A stretch of 43,999 bases of DNA from Falciphora oryzae. Its lineage: Eukaryota > Ascomycota > Sordariomycetes > Magnaporthales > Magnaporthaceae. Position numbers and translations under genes: made by a program. The stretch is from assembly GCA_000733355.1 (NCBI GenBank), contig JNVV01000097.1:1-43999 (forward strand), given 5' to 3'. Position 1 is the first letter of the stretch, and every line of letters starts with the position of its first letter. Below are positions 9,091 through 21,582 of this stretch, one piece after another. The notes below the pieces were generated by a model that was given only the letters and a program-made list of their open reading frames with translations, was not told where the DNA came from and did not search any database.

Positions 9091-11455
9091 AGATCTCGAG
9101 ACAAGAGAGAGAGAGAGAGATCCCCTTTCCGATTCTAGACAGAGTTCGCGACGATTTCTTTCCCGGTTTTCTCCTTTCACCAGAGTTTTCTATTTCCGGC
9201 TCAATTCTCGAGACTCCTCTTTCCTGTTGTCGAGACAGAGGGAGACTGCTCGTTATCCCCTTCGACTTCTCTTTATTTGATTCTTTCCTCACCTCGCTTT
9301 TCGAGGACGTATGGACATCACCATGGGGACTCGAGACGCACCGAGATTGCCGCGAGAGTTTTTGATTTCCTGATTGGCGCAGGGTTCTCACGATTTTACA
9401 TCGGGGTCCTCAGTAACCGTGGGAGGGACTCTGTTGGGTGGGGTGGCGCCTCAGGCATGTATTTTTAGACCCACAGGGATTGATAGAGCCAGTATGGGGG
9501 ATCTCGAATGGTGGTGAAAAGGTGCTGTCTTCGGAGGGCAGAGGCCGGAGCCCTAGGTAGAAAATCTGTGTGGAGGGGTCAAATCACGTGACCCCCTCTG
9601 GCGGCTATGACAGGGATCCCCAGTGCACTCCTGGTAGCCCCTCGAGAGCCGGGATCACCGACAATCAGACCGTCGTTTACCCTATTTGGGTCCTTGTTTT
9701 AGAGGGTGTGGCCGTGCACTCTCTTTAGGCCCAAGCCAGAGCCACTGTGTCGTCGAAGCATGCGAAAATATTTCAATTCACCGCGGCTGTTCCCGTCGCT
9801 CATTGTCTCGAGGTGGGTGGCTAAAGCCGACACGGCAGTTCAAGAGCTGCTTGAGCAAAGCGAGTCAACCCCCAAACCACGCGAGCAATGCTGGCCTTGC
9901 GTCTGCACACAAAGCCCAAGCCAGCCAAGAGACAGGACCCTGGAGGAATGACGTACAGTGCGGGGTCGTGTAGGGTGCCCTTTGAGGAAACGGCCGCAAC
10001 CAGCGCCGACCGCCAGGAATCTTGGGTATCGCATCCCCCCACCCGCAACAACCCTTACACCCACGCGTCTTCCTGCGATGGGCCTGCCTGCGATAAGTGC
10101 TGCCTCTTGTGGAAATTGGGCAATTGGTTCCAACCCGTGGTGCCGTGTCGATTGCCCTTGTTCAACACCCACACGTGCCCACCACTCGGCAAGGCTCCAA
10201 TGGCCGGCAGAGGGGGCGGGAGCCACGGCGGGAGGGAAGACAGGCGAGGAGGAGGAGGAGGGCTGATGAAAAAGGGTCCGCACCTCCAGGGCACAAGGCT
10301 GTCGGCGTCCGGGATAGCGTTGCCAGAAGCGGAATTAAATCGTCGCTGTGTCTGTGGGCCCCCCAACCTGCCATTGCGACGTCACGTATCGTCTGCGTCT
10401 GCGGTCGGACCCACCCATCCATCCATTTCTGCGCGCGGTTTGCCTTCAGGGTTTTTGAGATAGCAGCGGCACAATGCATGCTCCTTTCTTCTGTTGCTGC
10501 GTTGCTGACCTTGCCGCAATTGGACATTGGCCGACACCCGATATTTCCCCTTCGAACCCAAATCTCCAAACCCCCCTCCTGTGTGTTTTCCATCGGAAAG
10601 ATAAGCGCCTTTGCCTATCTATACAATGCATCCAGCGGGCAACCCAGCGGGCAACTTCTGCTCTTTCCACCGGTTACGTACATACTGTTGCGGAGCCCTG
10701 TTTCTGGAGCCCACTGCCCAACACGCTGCGGAGCGAGAGACTGCGACTAATTTGGCCGCGCTGGTGCCGACCCGACCGTCAACCGTGTCGCGCGCCCAGG
10801 AATGACGTAGCTTTGCCCGCCAGCCCAATCGTTGCTCCCGCATTTGTCTGGGGCCCCCCCGCTGGGACCCGTCGCGCACCTCTGCTATCCACTGTGGGCT
10901 CTCTGCCTTTTTCAATCTGCCTCGAGGGCGCTTCCCTGTTGCTGTCTCTCATCACCTTCAACAACGCTCGGCTTTTTGGGCAGCCAGTCTGTGTGTACTG
11001 TTTTATGTAGGAATGTAATTGATAGCCACGTAGCATGCCCCCTTGTTTGACATACATATTGCATGCTCCCCAGGCCTCCCGCGTCTCTCATTTTTCCTGC
11101 GCCGCAGCTTCACGCGTTGTGACTCGCTCGGCCCACTGAGAGGAGCAGCCAGCAGCCCACAGCAGGCTCCGCCGCCTCTTGGCGCTGATGGCCCATGCGG
11201 TCGACCGCAAAGACGGACCGATGGCTCGTCTTGGCCCGCTGACCGCCTGCTCGATCCAGTCCTGCCCACCCGTCCAATCAGCCTGCCAGCCAAGCCAGCC
11301 GTCTACCCGTCTTATCGCCTGGTCGCGTGACTTGTGCATGCGTTTGGCCACAATCGCCTTCAGGGGTCACTCCTGAGCCGAGGGATTTGCTTGTCAATGG
11401 AATTACACGTCAATTCGCTGTACTACGGCTAGCCTTTCTCCCTTCATTTGCCCGC
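9091..11455. other. Long stretch with no supportable gene
   Basis: Open frames here are short, mutually overlapping and of non-coding composition. The first 400 bp are CT/GA-rich and may be the 3' region of the broken gene. The rest is GC-rich and probably holds the 3' flank of the AAA gene. I found no tRNA-like B box, no 5S rRNA and no element ends. Confidence 0.5.
9575..9595. promoter_or_regulatory. Palindrome with a CACGTG E-box
   Basis: Arms GGGGTCA and TGACCCC flank AATCACG, and the right side contains TCACGTGA, the core bound by fungal bHLH factors. No gene start lies close by, so the role is unproven and chance is possible. Confidence 0.3.
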
Positions 11456-14400
11456 CTAGGCGTTTTCCTCGTCGCTGTCGGCCTCGTCGCTTTCCTCGTC
11501 CTCCGAGCTCTGCTTCCTTTTCCCCTTCGACTTGCTCGACGCCTTCTTGCTGCTCGCCTTCTTCGTTTTCTTCTTTTTGGCCTTCTCCTCGTCCGTCACC
11601 TCCTCTGTCTCATCGTCGCTGTCGTCAGAATCCTCGTCCTTTTTCGCCTTCTTCCCCTTGGCGCCCTTTTTCTCGCCGTCCCTGGTCTTGTCTTTGTCTC
11701 CAGCCTCGGACCTGACCTTTGCCTTCCCCGCGCCATTCGCTTTCGTCTTGCTCCCCGCCTTCTTGCCCTTCTTGCCTGCCTTGTCGTCGACCTCGGACTC
11801 TGCGGCCCCTTCCGAGCTGGCGTCGTCTTCCTCCTCGGGCGGCTCGCTGAGCTCGCTCCCCGATGGCTCGCTCTCGGAGTTGGCCGTTTTTGGCCCTTTC
11901 CGCTTGTGCTCTGACTTGGGCCTGCGCGAAGGAGGGATTTGGAGATTGCGATCCGGAACTCCGGCATTGGGCTTCGTCCTGAATTCGTCAGACCGGAGTT
12001 GCTTTTTCTTGGCCAACTTCGCGGCATCCACACCCATGTAGGTTTCCAAAAGGTAATTGTCGAACTGGATAGTCGCATCGCCGATGGTTTCGAAGTGCTT
12101 CACGGTGACGGTCGGCTTCCGCTTTTCCACAGGCTTCTTGCGCACCTCGAACTCTGCCAGCGCCAGTGCCGTTTGGAATGCGTTCTGGATCTGGCGTCCG
12201 TTCCAGGAGAGCTCGTCGTACTTGTACCACGCCCAGTCGAGTATTTCCTTTTCCTCGTAGGCCACCCGGCGAAGTCCGTCCTTCTTTCGCTGCGCATTCA
12301 GCTTGTCGATTCGCTTCATATTCATCCTCCAAACCTCATACGACTGTGTCGGGGTAAGTTTCGGGTAGTACAGCGACAGATGGATACGCGACCGGAACGC
12401 CTCGTCGAACGAGCCGACCCGATTGGTCGTCAAAAAAAGAATGCCCGAGTAGTACTCGAGCACGCGCAGAAAAACGGACACGAGCCCGTTGCGTTTGACG
12501 TCGGCCTTGTCGCGCTCGGCCAGGAACACGTCAGCTTCGTCGATGAGCAGGACGCAGCCCCATTTGTGCGCAAGCCGGAACAGCTTTTCCAAATTCTTCT
12601 CGACCTCGACGGGCTCGTACCCGATGTCGCCGCAGGTGATGGGGAAAAGGGGGCGGCGAGTGTAGGCAGCCACGCACTCGGCCGTCGACGTCTTGCCCAC
12701 CCCAGGCACTCCGTGCAGCAGGATGATGCATCCTTTGCCCTTGCCCTGGACCAGGCCCATGTCGTACTTGCTCTCGCTGCCGGTTCTCGACAGGGTCTGG
12801 CGTGAGCCAGCCGTATGGGTTTCCACCATGGACTGCACCATGGCGCGGTGCGTCCCCGGGAGGACAAGCTCGTTCCATCCGCTGTCTCCTTCGGCAACCT
12901 TGGTCTTTTTGAGATAGCGAATGTCGAACTGTACTGTAGTTGTTGAATAAATGCTTATCAGCATCACCATGATAGTTCACTGCCCGGCCGCCAAGTTAGT
13001 CGGGACAAGTGGTGGGTGAACAACTTACGCCACTTGCGACTGTGCAATGAAAAGCCGTGCACCACTCCTGGGAGCAGCACTGCGAGGTTGTTGTCGCTCA
13101 ACACATCTTTCACCTTTTCGATCTGCTTCTCTCCATCTATCTCGAGCTCCTCCAGCCAACTCCTGAGGATGGACAGTGCTGTGCTGGACCGGCCCTTTTC
13201 CTGATCACAGTACCTGTCCTTGAGGCAGCAAGTCGGGATCGGTTCGTCACACCCGGCGACGGCGATCTCGTATACTGAAGAGTTTTGGGAGCAGTTGGAA
13301 CCCCAGAATTCAGCATCCTTGCCGAAATTGCGCGGCACCAAGGCAGGGCTTTCCTTGAACGCGAGCGCGAAGTCGACCATGACCGGGCTCGTAATCTCCT
13401 CCGGTGTCTCTCCGACGGTCAGGCCGTCGTAGTGGAGGTGAGTAACCCGCGTGTACTCGAGGAACTGAAGCCCTCGGCTGCGAAAGTCTACAGACTTTCC
13501 ACCCGATTGGACCCTCTGATACGACACTGGGAAGACATGAAGAGAAGCCACCCCGACCTCGCCTTCAAAAGGCTTAATCTCGAAAATTTCAGGCACCGCG
13601 CTGAGATGGCGCCCGTTGTAGTCGAGGAAGTGGCAGTACACCTGCAGCGGTGTGAATCGGTCCTTGGCTTTGACGCTCGTCTGCGGAACCTCGAACAATG
13701 TCAAAAACTGTTGCCCGTTGATGTTGACCGCCGGCATTGCCGACCTGGTGTCGTGTTCCGTCTGCTCTTCGCCGTCTGCTAGTGATGGGGACGGGAAAAA
13801 GCTTCTAAGGGGGGGGACGCCCCCTAGGCTGCTGATAACGCGGTAGGCCTGGGCCACATGCCGTTGAGTCGAAAGATGGGCGTCATCATCAGAACTACCG
13901 GTGGAGATGGTTTCGTCCCCTCGGCGACTGTGGCACATCACAATATCCCCCAAGTCGAAAAGCATCCAAAGATCCTCAAAGGCGACGTTAAGGGGGGCTC
14001 CCATCCGGAACTCGGCGAACAGCTGAACCTTGTGGCCAATGTATTTGTCAACAAAGGCCACGAGCTCTCTGAAGTGCAGCAGGGCCGCCTTGGACTCATA
14101 GGCTGGCTCTGCAGAGCCCTTTGTAGCAGGCGTCCCTGCTGTTTCAGGCTCTCCTGTTTGCGAGTTTTGGACCTCGGAGGTGGCAGTTCCGTCCACGCTT
14201 TCTCGGATGTCGTTGACGGTGTTGGAAGACGAGGCTTTCTGGGTCGTCGAGGCACTTCAAGCAGCAAAGATATTGAATAATTAGTAATAATTTGGTGTGG
14301 GAGGAGGTAATTATTCATTGTGAGTGGATTAGACCATGAGCACAGCCTTTGGACTTACCCATGTTTCAGCTCGAGACTGTCCAGTTGGCCCCGGATCGCA

Positions 14401-15513
14401 GCCGCGTTTCGGATCAGGACGCGGAAGGGCTTGGCAAGGTACGTCACCGACGAATGGTCCATCTGGGATCCCACCTGCTTTTCGAAAAATTTGGCGATGG
14501 GTTCTGAGTTGATGCGGATGCCAAAGATTTCGATCTGACCCGGATCTGGCTGGCTGAGAATGTCGTGACTTGGCTGGCTATTATCCTGTTTCCCATTCCA
14601 CCGAAACAAAACACGCAAAACATACTTCGGGTTCATGTTGATGAAAGCTTCGCCACTGCTGAATGGTCCCTCATGTTTCGGTGGTTTATCGGCAAAAACC
14701 AGAACCTCCTCGGTGCGGTAGTCGTGGAACGATGTTAGCACCTCATCCCCAACGCCAGAGCCAGGGGAAACTCCATCCGGCTTGCAGTCCTTCTTGGCCT
14801 CGGCAGGTTTGGTCACACCCGCCTTGTCGCCTTCCTTCTCCTTCTCAAGCTTGCCAACGCGCTCCTCGAGCACACGGAGGTAGTCAGCCAGGCTTTTAAC
14901 AAGCACATGGCCTTGGTCGACAGCTTTGGCACCGTCGGCAGTGCGCTTACCCTGCCGTGTGGCAAGCCTGTTTCGCAGAGCCTTGTACAGGGTTTTGGAT
15001 TTGTAAAACCTCGCCGCCCTGGATGCGCCCAACGTGTCGCTGTCATCATCCTCGGTCTTGTCGTCTTCTGTGTCGGATTTGACACCCTGCTCGTCTTCCT
15101 TCGTTTTTGGGACCACATCGGCGCCGTTCTTTGATCCCTCCTCGGCGACTGCACCCGGAGTGTTGGCATTCTCGTCGGCTGCGCTGCTCTCCCCGCCGTC
15201 GAGGATGTTCTCGGGTGCCTTGGTAGAACTAGTCAGATTCACGCTGATGGCTGGATCCGGTGCGGTCGTGTTGCTTGTTTTGAGGCTGGGAGTTCCAGTG
15301 TCCTGCTCCTCGCTGGGTGTCCCAACTTTTGTAAAACGTAAGTACATGATTGTGATTGATTGTTCACTTAATAGCTTGTGTTTCAGGAAACTCCCAAGAC
15401 GCGCCTTGGCCCAGAGGCTTACCTTTGGGTGTATCTCTGACATCTGAAAGGTCTGTTTCCGGCATTTCGTTGGCAGTCTGCCGACTGACATCGTCGGGCA
15501 CTGCAGGGGGCAT
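11456..15513 (-). CDS. AAA-family ATPase with N-terminal DUF7025-type region
   Basis: Four exons: 15513-15423, 15325-14359, 14254-13029, 12933-11456; introns 97, 104 and 95 bp with GTAAGC/GTAAGT donors and AG acceptors. Summed exons give 3762 nt (1253 aa), an exact multiple of 3. ATG 15513 is chosen because an in-frame stop lies upstream with no earlier ATG. N-terminus: Thr/Glu/Asp-rich, then a coiled coil (LADYLRVLEERVGKLEKEKE). Middle: region with LWMLFDLGDIV and HSRKW, typical of fungal DUF7025-AAA proteins. AAA core about 830-1010: GVPGVGKTS (Walker A, near residue 836), VLLIDEAD (Walker B, near 889), LFLTTNR (sensor 1), RSRIHLSL (arginine finger). Tail of about 160 residues is highly charged (Lys/Ser/Asp/Glu), suggesting nuclear location. 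Intact. Substrate unknown; such proteins resemble ATAD3/BCS1-like AAA ATPases only in the core. Confidence 0.9.
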
Positions 15514-16250
15514 TGTGGAAGCGTTCGCTGTCTTTGGTAGTTTCGTTCGGGGGCTGAGGCTTGCGTGGAAAGATGGAACAAGCGCGAGACTTCAAGTGGA
15601 AGCCCTCTTCAAGTGAGACAGATTAAATAATACTCGATCAAACGAGGGGAGAAGAAACGCATTTAGTAAGAAGAAGAAGGGGGAGGGCAGGCTGGAGGGA
15701 AAAGGAGGGCAGGCTATCAATCTCACCTGCCGACAGGGAAATCTAGCCCCCAAGCCCCTAACACGCCACAGCACCACTGCATTACAATGGTGCTATACGT
15801 ATGCAAGCCATGTACATATTTAAGGTAAGGCATCCAATAATGACAACGGACAGAGAAATCGGGCGAAAAAGTTGGCCATTCAACTGGCAGGGTTGCCGCA
15901 TATGCGCCTTTGTTTTCAGATAGCAAGACCAATGAAAGGGACCGGATTTGTTCTGCAAAAACTCCTCCTTGTCCAATTATGCGCCGCCCTTACCATTCAT
16001 GCACGAGCTCGGAGCAGGTGGGCGGGCAGATGGGCTAGATGTCACTGGCTGGGGCCTATCTTATGTGTGCCACCCTTTATGAACCGGGTAGACCTGCCGT
16101 GCAGTGGTGCACACTGCCTGAGTGGCTGAGCCAAGCTCATAGCAGGATACAGGGTCTCCTGGCCATCCCTCCTCCCTTCTTCTTTTCCAGGACACCCGTT
16201 CTTCTCTCTCCTTTGCAATCCCGATCGACCAAGAGCAAAAGGAATCAAGG
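15514..16250. promoter_or_regulatory. Divergent intergenic region, AAA gene / STAND gene
   Basis: The 737 bp between two start codons on opposite strands must hold both promoters. A GAAGAAGAAGGG purine run lies on the AAA side (about 15665-15690) and a CT-rich leader (about 16165-16215) just before ATG 16251; pyrimidine-rich tracts near start sites are common in filamentous fungi. No confident TATA box. No gene seen inside. Confidence 0.55.
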
Positions 16251-18623
16251 ATGGAGCAAGACTTGGCGTCAGTGGCTCGTTCGCCTCTGCTGTGCAATAG
16301 CGCAGCGGAATTCATCGAAACGCGGCCCGAACAGGCATTGGGCGTCGAGCTGGCTAGCACCGTCGGCAGCCAGACGACGCAGTATTCGCCAGAGGCAGAT
16401 AGATTCATGCTGAATGAGGACGTCATTGCGTGAGTACCTAGGCAGCATAGGCCACTCATCATTGAGCTGTTCTGACCAAGCCTTTGACTGAACAGGATCA
16501 ACTGCCTGTATGCCGAGTCGCGCGAGAAGGCCGAGAGGCTCAAGGCTCGCTTGGCCGACTTCAGCTCCAGGATTCACGGACTGGATGCGAGCCTGAATAT
16601 TGATAAAAAGCGGCCGGACGAGTACAACATGAACGATGTCCTCAACATCGTTGAATGCATCAAGAAGAAACACAGCGAGGCCGAGAATGTGAAGAGCTGC
16701 TCAGGGGCCATCCGACGGTTCTTCCGCTTCGCTAGCAGGAACAGCGGCGCTCTCGAAACGCTGCTGGGCTTTGCGCCCGACGACATCTACGGATCAGTCA
16801 TCACCGGCGGGCTGACCATGATCCTGGGTGCCATCGAAAGAGCAGACAAGCTTCGGGGCGATATCTACTCCGCCGCGGCCGACATTCCCCTCCAGATGAT
16901 GGGAGTCCGTGAGCTTCTGCGCCCATACAGCACGAGGATGGATGCCGCAGCCGAGCTGCACAGGCGAGCAGACCTGGTCTTCCTTGCAGTGTTCGACGTG
17001 CTGTTCGCCCTGGTGGACGAAGTGACCAAGAATCCGGGAAGTGAGTACGCTTTCGTTGCCAGCCCCGTGGCCGTTACGTCAGTTGATCTTTGGATTTACC
17101 AACACCTCCCTGGCCGGCTCCTTGACAGGAAAGAACATCGGCCTTCTTCTCCAGGGCAAAGACTACGGCAAAGGGATCGACGACTCGCTTGGAACACTCA
17201 AAAGCAGCATCGAGAATTTCCGAAGGCAGGCCGACTCATGTCTTCATCAACGTGTCGGGCGAATAGCCGGAACGGCAGAAAGCACCAAAGTGACGGTAGA
17301 GAACATCGATCGACTCTGCTGCGAAGCAAAAGAGATAGGCCTCGAAAATCGGCATCTGGGTGTCCAGCAAAAAGAAATCAGCCTCCAAACCCAAACGACT
17401 CTGATAGGCAAGTATTCTGGCACATGAACAAATTTTCCGGTGATAATAAAGGGTGAAAATCACAGGCCTGCTAACTTTTTTTTTTTTTTGCTCGCTTGTA
17501 GGCGTAGAGAGTAACTTGGAGCAGTTGAAGCAGATAGCACTGGCAGCCGTCGAACGGGACGTGGGCAAACAGGCGGCGCGTGATAAGAGCCGCGTCACAG
17601 TTGTTAACAACTTCTACATACTCTACAAAGGCAGTCCGATCTACGATAACAGGCCTGGCGCTGGGGGATGTAAGTTGAAGCAAAAGCAAATAACAGCCAC
17701 GAAAGATGCTGACCCAGCATACAATGGCTTTCACAGTGGATGTGGAGCAGTACCAGAGGCGCCAGCAAGATCTGGAGAGATCTGGCCAGTCTCTGGCCCG
17801 AAAGAATGGCGAAACGACGGCAAAATGGTTGGCAAACTTGGCCAACGCCCAGCGGGACACCAGGGCCGACGAACATAAAATCATGGAGCAGTTCCATGCG
17901 TCTTACCAGATGGAAAAGGACAAAGTGCACTACTTGCTCATGTCGGAACAGTTGGCCCAGTGGATAGGGGCCAGGAGCTCGACTGCGCTGATCGTGCAGA
18001 GCAAGACGGAGCTCGACGTGTTCAGCGCCGTGTCGTTTGTGTCGGCCTTCATCCACCACAGCCTCTGCTCGGCAGACAGGTCTAGCTGCCCGGTCCTGGG
18101 CTTCTTCGGCGGCTGCCGCGCGCTCGAGGACACGGGCGGAAGCACGACGCGGCCGGACGGCATGCTGGCCGCGCTGTTCGCCCAGCTGCTGGATCAGGTC
18201 AAGAGCCGGGACGACGTCGACATCTTGCTGGTCGGCGACCCGCCCAGACGCCTGCCCCGCAGCCCAGAGGGCGGCATCAAGCTGTTCGGCCGCCGGCTGA
18301 GGAGGCTGATCGGGGCGCTCTCGGGAGACAGCACCGTCTTTGTCGTGCTGGACTCGGTGTGGCGGATGAGCGGCGACGGCGGGAACAGGGACAAGGCGCT
18401 CGGGCACGTGCTCGATCTGGTGCCGTGGGCCGAGGAGAAGGGCGGGGGGGTGGTGGTCAAGATCCTGGCGACCAACTTTCTCGGCCACGCTCCGTACGCG
18501 AAGCACCAGCAGGACGGCCGTTTCGCGTTCCTGGACCTACCTGACACGGTGGAGAGCAGCGGGATCGTGATTAGCCAGGAGAATTTGGACCTGGTCAAGG
18601 GATTTGGTGGGAGTGGGAGCTAA
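16251..18623 (+). CDS. STAND/NACHT-like protein with helical N-terminal domain and degenerate P-loop
   Basis: Five exons: 16251-16429, 16496-17040, 17129-17407, 17502-17669, 17737-18623; total 2058 nt (685 aa), divisible by 3. Introns are 66, 88, 94 and 67 bp; the third starts GCAAGT, so it is a GC-AG intron. N-terminal helical domain about residues 95-260 (IRRFFRFASRNSGALETLLG ... FDVLFALVDEV) resembles the Goodbye/DUF7708-type domains that head fungal STAND proteins. A coiled, Gln-rich region spans about 390-470. The C-terminal part resembles a NACHT NTPase: LGFFGGCR sits where the P-loop is expected (about 510-517) but lacks GKT/S, and VFVVLDSVWR (about 591-600) resembles Walker B. It stops soon after, without repeats. 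Probably a regulator or decoy rather than a full NLR. Convergent with the HET gene downstream. Confidence 0.82.
17408..17501 (+). other. GC-AG intron of the STAND-like gene
   Basis: Donor ATAG/GCAAGT with a CTGCTAAC branch site and a long poly-T before TTGTAG. Only the GC donor keeps the frame; the nearby GT (GTATTC) gives an immediate stop. GCAAGT is the well-known strong consensus of this minor intron class. Confidence 0.8.
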
Positions 18624-19579
18624 AAGGGGCATGGCTGGGAAGAGCACTGTTGATTGGTGGCACCGAAGAATGAGCAGCAGGAGGTACTGGAGCGGTGTCG
18701 TCCATGGATGAGCTCCGAGAATGGGTGACTGAGTTCGCGGGCATTTTGAGATTTTTAGTCGAGAGTGGATTGGACACTTTTCCTTCCCATCCTTGTAGAT
18801 GTGGTCAGCCACGACGATATTATTTTTACACTGCCAGGCCTGTCTTGTGCTGGGGATGGCAAACGTAGGCGGGGGACAGGTTTCCACCCGGAAAACGAGC
18901 ATTTCCCTAATGGGCAGGCTGGAAATCTTGTGCATTTGTACCCGAAGGATTTAGGAGCCTGACCACCCAATGGTGCCACCGCAGGCAGCCCATGCAGACT
19001 GCCTGCACGTCGACTGTGATGACAAGGTCGCACCGACGAGGCAAACGAAGATTCCGCATTTGGATTTGTTCCGACACAAGCCAACATTCTTTTTATGGGT
19101 TACAATGTTTTAGCGCATCGTCGCATTCCAGGTTTTACTACTTTGGTGAATGTTTGGGAAAGAAGAAGGGAAAAGCCATTGTATTTCAATTTGAGGGCCT
19201 CGTCGAGAAAGTAGACGAGGTGTCGGTATATGTTAGTGCTTTCACTGCTTTTTACGTTGCGTAGTTATAGAATAAACAAAAAAAAACACCATTAGTAACA
19301 AACATGCCCTAAGTCTTTTTCGTTGACGATGTGTGAACCACCGACATGGCGACTTCAAACGAACTGTAGCTGAGATACCTGCAAAGAGATATACGCAAAT
19401 CAACCCATCGAATTCTGGATAAATCGCTCCAGCTAAATCACCATCCCCCACCGCGGGACCTATTTGATCGTTGCCTTTACATAGGTAGGCCCTTCTCGCA
19501 AACTTTTGGTTTAATTACACGCCCCTCAGCCCGTCAGGCCTCATAGAATAAAAACAGCGACCTAATACGCATACCTTCT
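18624..19579. other. Convergent intergenic region, no gene seen
   Basis: Lies between the 3' ends of the STAND-like gene and the HET gene. It should contain both terminators. AATAAA-like runs occur at about 19271-19276 (AGAATAAAC) and 19547-19551. No coding frame of good composition and no element ends were found. Confidence 0.5.
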
Positions 19580-21531
19580 TCACTGTCCCAGGTTCGCCGT
19601 AGTTGTAGAATCAGTGGCAGTGCCCTCATTCTGTCCAGCAGCAGCAGAAGAAGGGCGAGTAGTAGCAGGAGGAGGAGGAGGAGGAGTAGTAGTAGTAGCA
19701 GCAGGAGCTGTAGTAGCAGGAGGGGGATGAGTGGTAGTAGCAGGGGTAGCAGCAGCGGCAACAGTAGAAGGGGAACGAGCAGCACCAGCACCAGCACCAG
19801 CAGCAAGTACCGAGTCCCAAACCTTCTGATTCGGAATGACAGTCCGCCCCCTGACCGACGCCCCTCCCTCAATCCTCACCCCAATGTGAAATCCCTCAAC
19901 AGGCCACATGGAGCTGCACAGGAGAACCAGCCTTTCTTGCTGTTGCTGTTGGTTCATCATCGACAGCCTCGTCGCCCGGTGAACCACCCCAAGCAGAGGA
20001 CCGTGGGACGTTGACAAGCGCACTACATCCGCTACCTCGAGCACCCTATCCGCGGTGGGCAGCGACGTGCCGCATATGAGGCAGACGAAGAACCGTTTCA
20101 GTTCGCGTGCAAAAGCCTCCTCGGGAACCCCTCCCTCCCGGGTGAGCAGCCGGTCAAAGGAGAGGACCCCTTCCGTCTGGAGCGACAGCCCTTCCATACC
20201 TCCCTGAGGCAGCAGGTACTCCGACACCGTGATGCTCATGAATTCTTGCGTAAAATACTGGTGCAGGAGAGGGCCGGCCGCCGTCCCATCATTGATAATA
20301 ATATTGCGCCGCGCAAGGCCAGTGCAGGGTCCGGAAGGGGATGCCAGCGCCACGTGCTGGTTCATGTTCACGAATCCCTTCCAGTCCCCCTTCAGAGACT
20401 CCAGCCCAGACGGGGTGGCGTCGATCTCTTGCAGGTTGAGGATGGCTCCAGGGACGAGGCCGGCACGGCCTCGCCCGGTGCTTGGGTTCTGCGTCGACTC
20501 CCCTCCGGTGCTATCGTCAACCGTGAAAGTATCATACGCCTCGCCAATGTTGGAGGGCTCCTCCGCGAGCCACGGCAGCGCGCTCTCTGTGGCTCTCCGG
20601 GTGGGGCCGTTCAGCCCACGCGGGACCTTGGGCGCGAGCTGGAAGTTTGCGCTCACGGCGGGTTGGGTCATGGCGTCGCGTAGCAGCTCGGGAAAGCTCA
20701 TCTTGCGCGCTCCCTTGGAAGGGACCTTGTAGCCCGCTATGTCAGGAAAGACGGCGAGGATGTAGTCGCACGGCTTGGTGGTGCGGCGCTGGCTCCTCCA
20801 CGCCGCCATGATCGGGTTATATTTGGGGTCGGGTCCGGCCTCGCACTCGTAGCCGAGGGTCAAGTTGACGCGGTGTCGGTAGACCACGTCGACGTAGAGA
20901 CTGGACAAGAGGGGAGCCTCAGCCGCGGAGGCATCCTGTGATTGTTCCTTTTTCCCGTGGTAGGCGAGCTTGTCGCGGAGAAACTCTTCGACCAGGAACC
21001 GCTTTTCCAGGAGGGTTCCATGGGCGATCCAGGCTTTCACGGGTCCCTGACGGTCTCTCACCGGCTCTCTCTCGGGGCGCGCACAAGGGACGGGCTGGAG
21101 GACAACAAAGCGCAGCACGTTGGCGTAGAGGCCCTCCTGCCGCGTCCACAGCCTCTCGAACCACGGGTCCGTGAAGAGGAGGTGCGGGCAGGACCTCCCG
21201 TGGGCGAGCTCCTCTTCCTGGAGCGCCTCTGGGTCGATGGGCCTTGTTTCGAAAGCTTTTATGACCATGTCTTGCAAGTGCTGGCACACGGGGCTCTCGA
21301 CGAGGACCTTGACGCACCGGCAGGACTTGTACACGAGGGGAATAGCCATGAGCTGGTCGGCGATGCTGATGGCGGGCGAGTCGCTCTGGTCGATGCAGAA
21401 GAGATCCATCCAGAACCAGTCATTGCCGCAGATGTCGTCGCGCCGGAGGAGGGTGAGGATATCCCTCTTCCCGCGACTCAAGGAGACGTCCCCTGGGTAG
21501 TGATGATAGGCGGTCAGAATCATCTATAGTC

Positions 21532-21582
<51 letters not shown>

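Noticed and set aside
11939..12805. 288-codon plus-strand ORF opposite the AAA gene
   Set aside because: Antisense shadow of a conserved AAA domain; no family signature in its own frame.
12964..14196. AAA locus read as three separate genes
   Set aside because: GT-AG introns join the frames and the summed exons are an exact multiple of three with family motifs across junctions.
17604..18506. 300-codon minus-strand ORF opposite the STAND-like gene
   Set aside because: GC-rich antisense shadow; crosses an intron of the real gene and has no motifs.
19534..19872. Poly-Leu ORF resembling a signal or membrane segment
   Set aside because: Alternative frame of the trinucleotide repeat that codes the Pro/Ala/Thr tail of the HET protein.
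20942..21529. 195-codon plus-strand ORF opposite the HET gene
   Set aside because: Antisense to the HET motifs; composition is a mirror of the true frame.
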